Part shown: piece by piece, positions 6,361 through 8,488 of the stretch
Layout: each line of letters starts with the position of its first letter
Position numbering within the stretch: position 1 is the stretch's first letter
Assembly: GCA_001873075.1 (NCBI GenBank)
Contig: MNYL01000244.1
Coordinates: 1 to 8,488, forward strand
From: Fibrobacteres bacterium CG2_30_45_31
Lineage (GTDB): Bacteria; Fibrobacterota; Fibrobacteria; Fibrobacterales; Fibrobacteraceae
Direction of reading: 5' to 3'
DNA: 8,488 nucleotides
Notes under the pieces: model-generated
Seen by the model: the letters and a program-made list of their open reading frames with translations, nothing else
Databases searched by the model: none
Told to the model about the DNA's origin: nothing
Made by a program: the position numbers and the translations under genes

Positions 6361-8488
6361 ATGAATTGGCGATTTGCCACCAAAATTTCCCTTCTGGGTG
6401 CCGTCGTTGCACTCGCCTTTGTGTTGACTCCTGCTCAGGAATCGGCACAAGATTCCGTGCCAGCAGCCGATTCAACTCATTTTGCAGTACAATACATTCC
6501 TCTTCCCCCTAATGTGACTCCCCTGAATGGATTGTTACCGGCGGGTGGTGTTGGGCAAACCAATGCGATTTTAAAACAACCTCGAGGGAAAGTTTATTCC
6601 CATGACATTAATTTTGAAAACCGTGATCTTGAAGTGAAGGAAGAGTACGTTAATGGTATTACTCGCGATACTTTGGAAATGTGGCAAGCGACCTACCCTG
6701 AACTTGCGCTCTATGTGATGGATATGTACGATATAGGTTTTAACCGTTTGTGGTTGAATGCATTTATCGGTCAGAAGGATGATGGTTACGAAGCTCCAGA
6801 GTCCGGTTCTTTGTTTGATATTTCGATCCCGGTGAATATGCCTGCTTGGATGAAAGATTTTGGTTTTGATAAGCCGAAGCTTTTGTTGCAGGGCTCCATG
6901 GATATTCGTTTGAGTGGCCGCGGAGAAAAAGATGATGCCCCCGGGAGTACTAAGGATAATTTGTTCCCTTCGCCCACTTTGGATTACGATCCGAGCTTTA
7001 TGGTCAAAGGAAAAATTGGCCCTTATATTACGGTCGAAGTGAATAATGTGGAAAGTGGCCTTGGAGTGAAAAATCAGATTCGTGTGGTGTATGAAGAATC
7101 TTACAAAAACGAATTTGAAGATTACATCTTGCAACGAGTGGAAGCAGGCTCTACCTCACTGAGTCTTGCGGGTACGGAACTTACTGGTTATTCAGAAAAT
7201 CACCAAGGACTTTTTGGTATTAAGGCGGATTGGAAGTTGGGCGATTGGCGCCTCACTACGATTGCTTCTCAAGATGGCGGTAGTCAAGAAGAATATACGA
7301 TTAACGCGAGTGAAAGTACCACGGAATTTCAAATTCAGGATAAGCAGTTTTTGTCTTATCGGTATTATTTCTTAAATCACGAGGCTAGGACTAATTACAT
7401 CAATGCGGGAGTTGCAGGAAGAAGTACGTCTTCTTATGCAGCGACAGGTTTAAAAGTCTATAAGAGAAGTGCCGTCAATACTTCAACGGATGTTTTTGAA
7501 AATCTCATCGTTGTGTATGAGACGCCTTCGGGATCTAAGATTGAAAAAAAAGTGGAACGGATGGTGGAAATTCCCTCCACTGATTATTCTTACGACAGTC
7601 GTACCGGCATTTTGAAAGTGAATGGGGTGACTCGAAATACATTGCTTGCTGCAAGCTGGAGTGATGATGGCACGGGCCGCGTGGGCACAACGATACGTGC
7701 AGGGTCAAAAATTGTTTTGATTCAATGGGATGCGACACTTTCTGATTTGACGGATATCGATAAGTTAATGCTTCGTAATGTTTATTCGGTGGGAATTTCA
7801 GACGGAAGTTCAAGTGGCTTTGTGCTCCGCCTCAAGGACAAATCGGGGATCTCTGAGAATTATTTGAAAACGTTGGGCGTTGCCGATTCTACCACGGGGA
7901 CGCCACTAGTGAATGATGGTTCCGTTTTTAAGAAAGATGCTTCTGGGGCCTATACGGGGGAAATGTGGCTTCCTTGTCGCCCAGCTTCTTGGTACACAGG
8001 CTCCAATGCGGCGGCACTGGCTAGGCAAAATTGTTTGGAACCATTCCGCAATGTGGAATCCAGTTCCTCCATGGCACAGTTGTATACTACACCGATTTAT
8101 AACCTCAGTCGTTATGTGAGTCGCTACCACTTTGAATCTGTAGGTAAACGCCGCAGTTCTACCATTAGCGTGCGCGATCCGAGTTCCAGCTATTCTGTGA
8201 GTGCGGGCTCTTGTATGGATATTTCGGAGGGGTCGGAAAAATTGAAAGCCGGTTCCGAAGTTTTGGTGCGTGATCAAGATTATGAAGTCAATTATGAATT
8301 GGGTCAGATTGAACTTTTGAGCGCGCGGGCATTGGACCCAAATAAAGAAATTACGGTGACCTTTGAATGCTCACCAGCTTTTGAAATTGAGAATAAAGTT
8401 TTGTTGGGGGCCCGCGCGGAATTGCCTTTGACTCATTATGGATTTGGCGAGGGTTCGATTTTTGGTGTAACCGCTTTGTACAAAAGCC
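6361..8488 (+). CDS. sprA: SprA/Sov-like outer-membrane protein of the type IX secretion system, N-terminal part, cut at the right window edge
   Basis: An open frame of 709 codons from ATG 6361 to the window end; an in-frame TGA directly precedes the ATG, so no upstream extension is possible. The N-terminus is a Sec signal peptide (Arg4, Lys8, hydrophobic core about 9-22, likely cleavage after Ala25). SprA resemblance is seen in GLFGIKADWKLGDWRLTTIA (283-302), followed by TTEFQIQD (about 320-327) and an aromatic-rich YRYYF segment. It is seen again at DYEVNYELGQIELL (640-653) followed by NKVLLGARAEL (678-688). In Bacteroidota SprA is a giant beta-barrel of roughly 2,400 residues that forms the translocon of type IX secretion, so most of the barrel lies outside this window. 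A segment with CRP and QNC (Cys539, Cys558) may be a lineage-specific insertion. The 108 bp upstream show no convincing promoter or ribosome binding site. Assignment rests on remembered family sequence, not a search. Confidence 0.75.
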   Translation, partial: MNWRFATKISLLGAVVALAFVLTPAQESAQDSVPAADSTHFAVQYIPLPPNVTPLNGLLPAGGVGQTNAILKQPRGKVYSHDINFENRDLEVKEEYVNGITRDTLEMWQATYPELALYVMDMYDIGFNRLWLNAFIGQKDDGYEAPESGSLFDISIPVNMPAWMKDFGFDKPKLLLQGSMDIRLSGRGEKDDAPGSTKDNLFPSPTLDYDPSFMVKGKIGPYITVEVNNVESGLGVKNQIRVVYEESYKNEFEDYILQRVEAGSTSLSLAGTELTGYSENHQGLFGIKADWKLGDWRLTTIASQDGGSQEEYTINASESTTEFQIQDKQFLSYRYYFLNHEARTNYINAGVAGRSTSSYAATGLKVYKRSAVNTSTDVFENLIVVYETPSGSKIEKKVERMVEIPSTDYSYDSRTGILKVNGVTRNTLLAASWSDDGTGRVGTTIRAGSKIVLIQWDATLSDLTDIDKLMLRNVYSVGISDGSSSGFVLRLKDKSGISENYLKTLGVADSTTGTPLVNDGSVFKKDASGAYTGEMWLPCRPASWYTGSNAAALARQNCLEPFRNVESSSSMAQLYTTPIYNLSRYVSRYHFESVGKRRSSTISVRDPSSSYSVSAGSCMDISEGSEKLKAGSEVLVRDQDYEVNYELGQIELLSARALDPNKEITVTFECSPAFEIENKVLLGARAELPLTHYGFGEGSIFGVTALYKS

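Noticed and set aside
6571..7134. A 187-codon open frame on the minus strand within the SprA-like gene
   Set aside because: It is antisense to the continuous 709-codon SprA-like frame, and its composition (rich in His, Ile, Phe) is typical of a shadow frame.
1..8488. Insertion sequence, CRISPR array, tRNA or prophage remnants around the AIPR gene
   Set aside because: No transposase or integrase frame, no regularly spaced repeats, no tRNA-like sequence and no flanking direct repeats were seen by eye.

Overview
The window looks like chromosomal DNA from a Gram-negative bacterium, most likely a member of Fibrobacterota (Fibrobacter-like). This is an inference from the mix of genes: S41-family protease lipoproteins with clear lipoboxes, and a SprA/Sov-like outer-membrane protein of the type IX secretion pathway. 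Strong AAGGAG-type ribosome binding sites argue against a typical Bacteroidota genome, where Shine-Dalgarno sites are weak. There are six genes: four complete, and two cut by the window edges.

Positions 1-3299, minus strand: a compact gene run that reads leucine-rich-repeat (LRR) protein, S41 peptidase lipoprotein, second S41 peptidase lipoprotein (cut at position 1). The gaps are 24 and 72 bp, so co-transcription is likely. The two proteases are diverged paralogues, and both keep the catalytic Ser-Lys pair at the same 25-residue spacing.

Positions 3300-3649: an AT-rich divergent regulatory region. It holds a 28-bp near-perfect palindrome, a repeated AAAAATAC-type element, two smaller inverted repeats and a plausible sigma-70-type promoter facing right.

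Positions 3650-5533, plus strand: a 627-residue AIPR-family protein (named after abortive-infection phage resistance), standing alone with its own promoter and terminator. This is the main accessory-type gene and the best candidate for a defence function. No methylase, helicase or nuclease partner is visible in the window.

Positions 5534-6252: convergent terminators, then a minus-strand TRIC/UPF0126 seven-helix membrane protein with an obvious internal duplication.

Positions 6361-8488, plus strand: the first 709 codons of a large SprA-like outer-membrane protein, open at the right edge. It is divergent from the TRIC gene across a 108-bp gap.

Apart from the lone AIPR gene and its structured upstream region, the window looks like ordinary genome. 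No mobile element, RNA gene or CRISPR array was seen.
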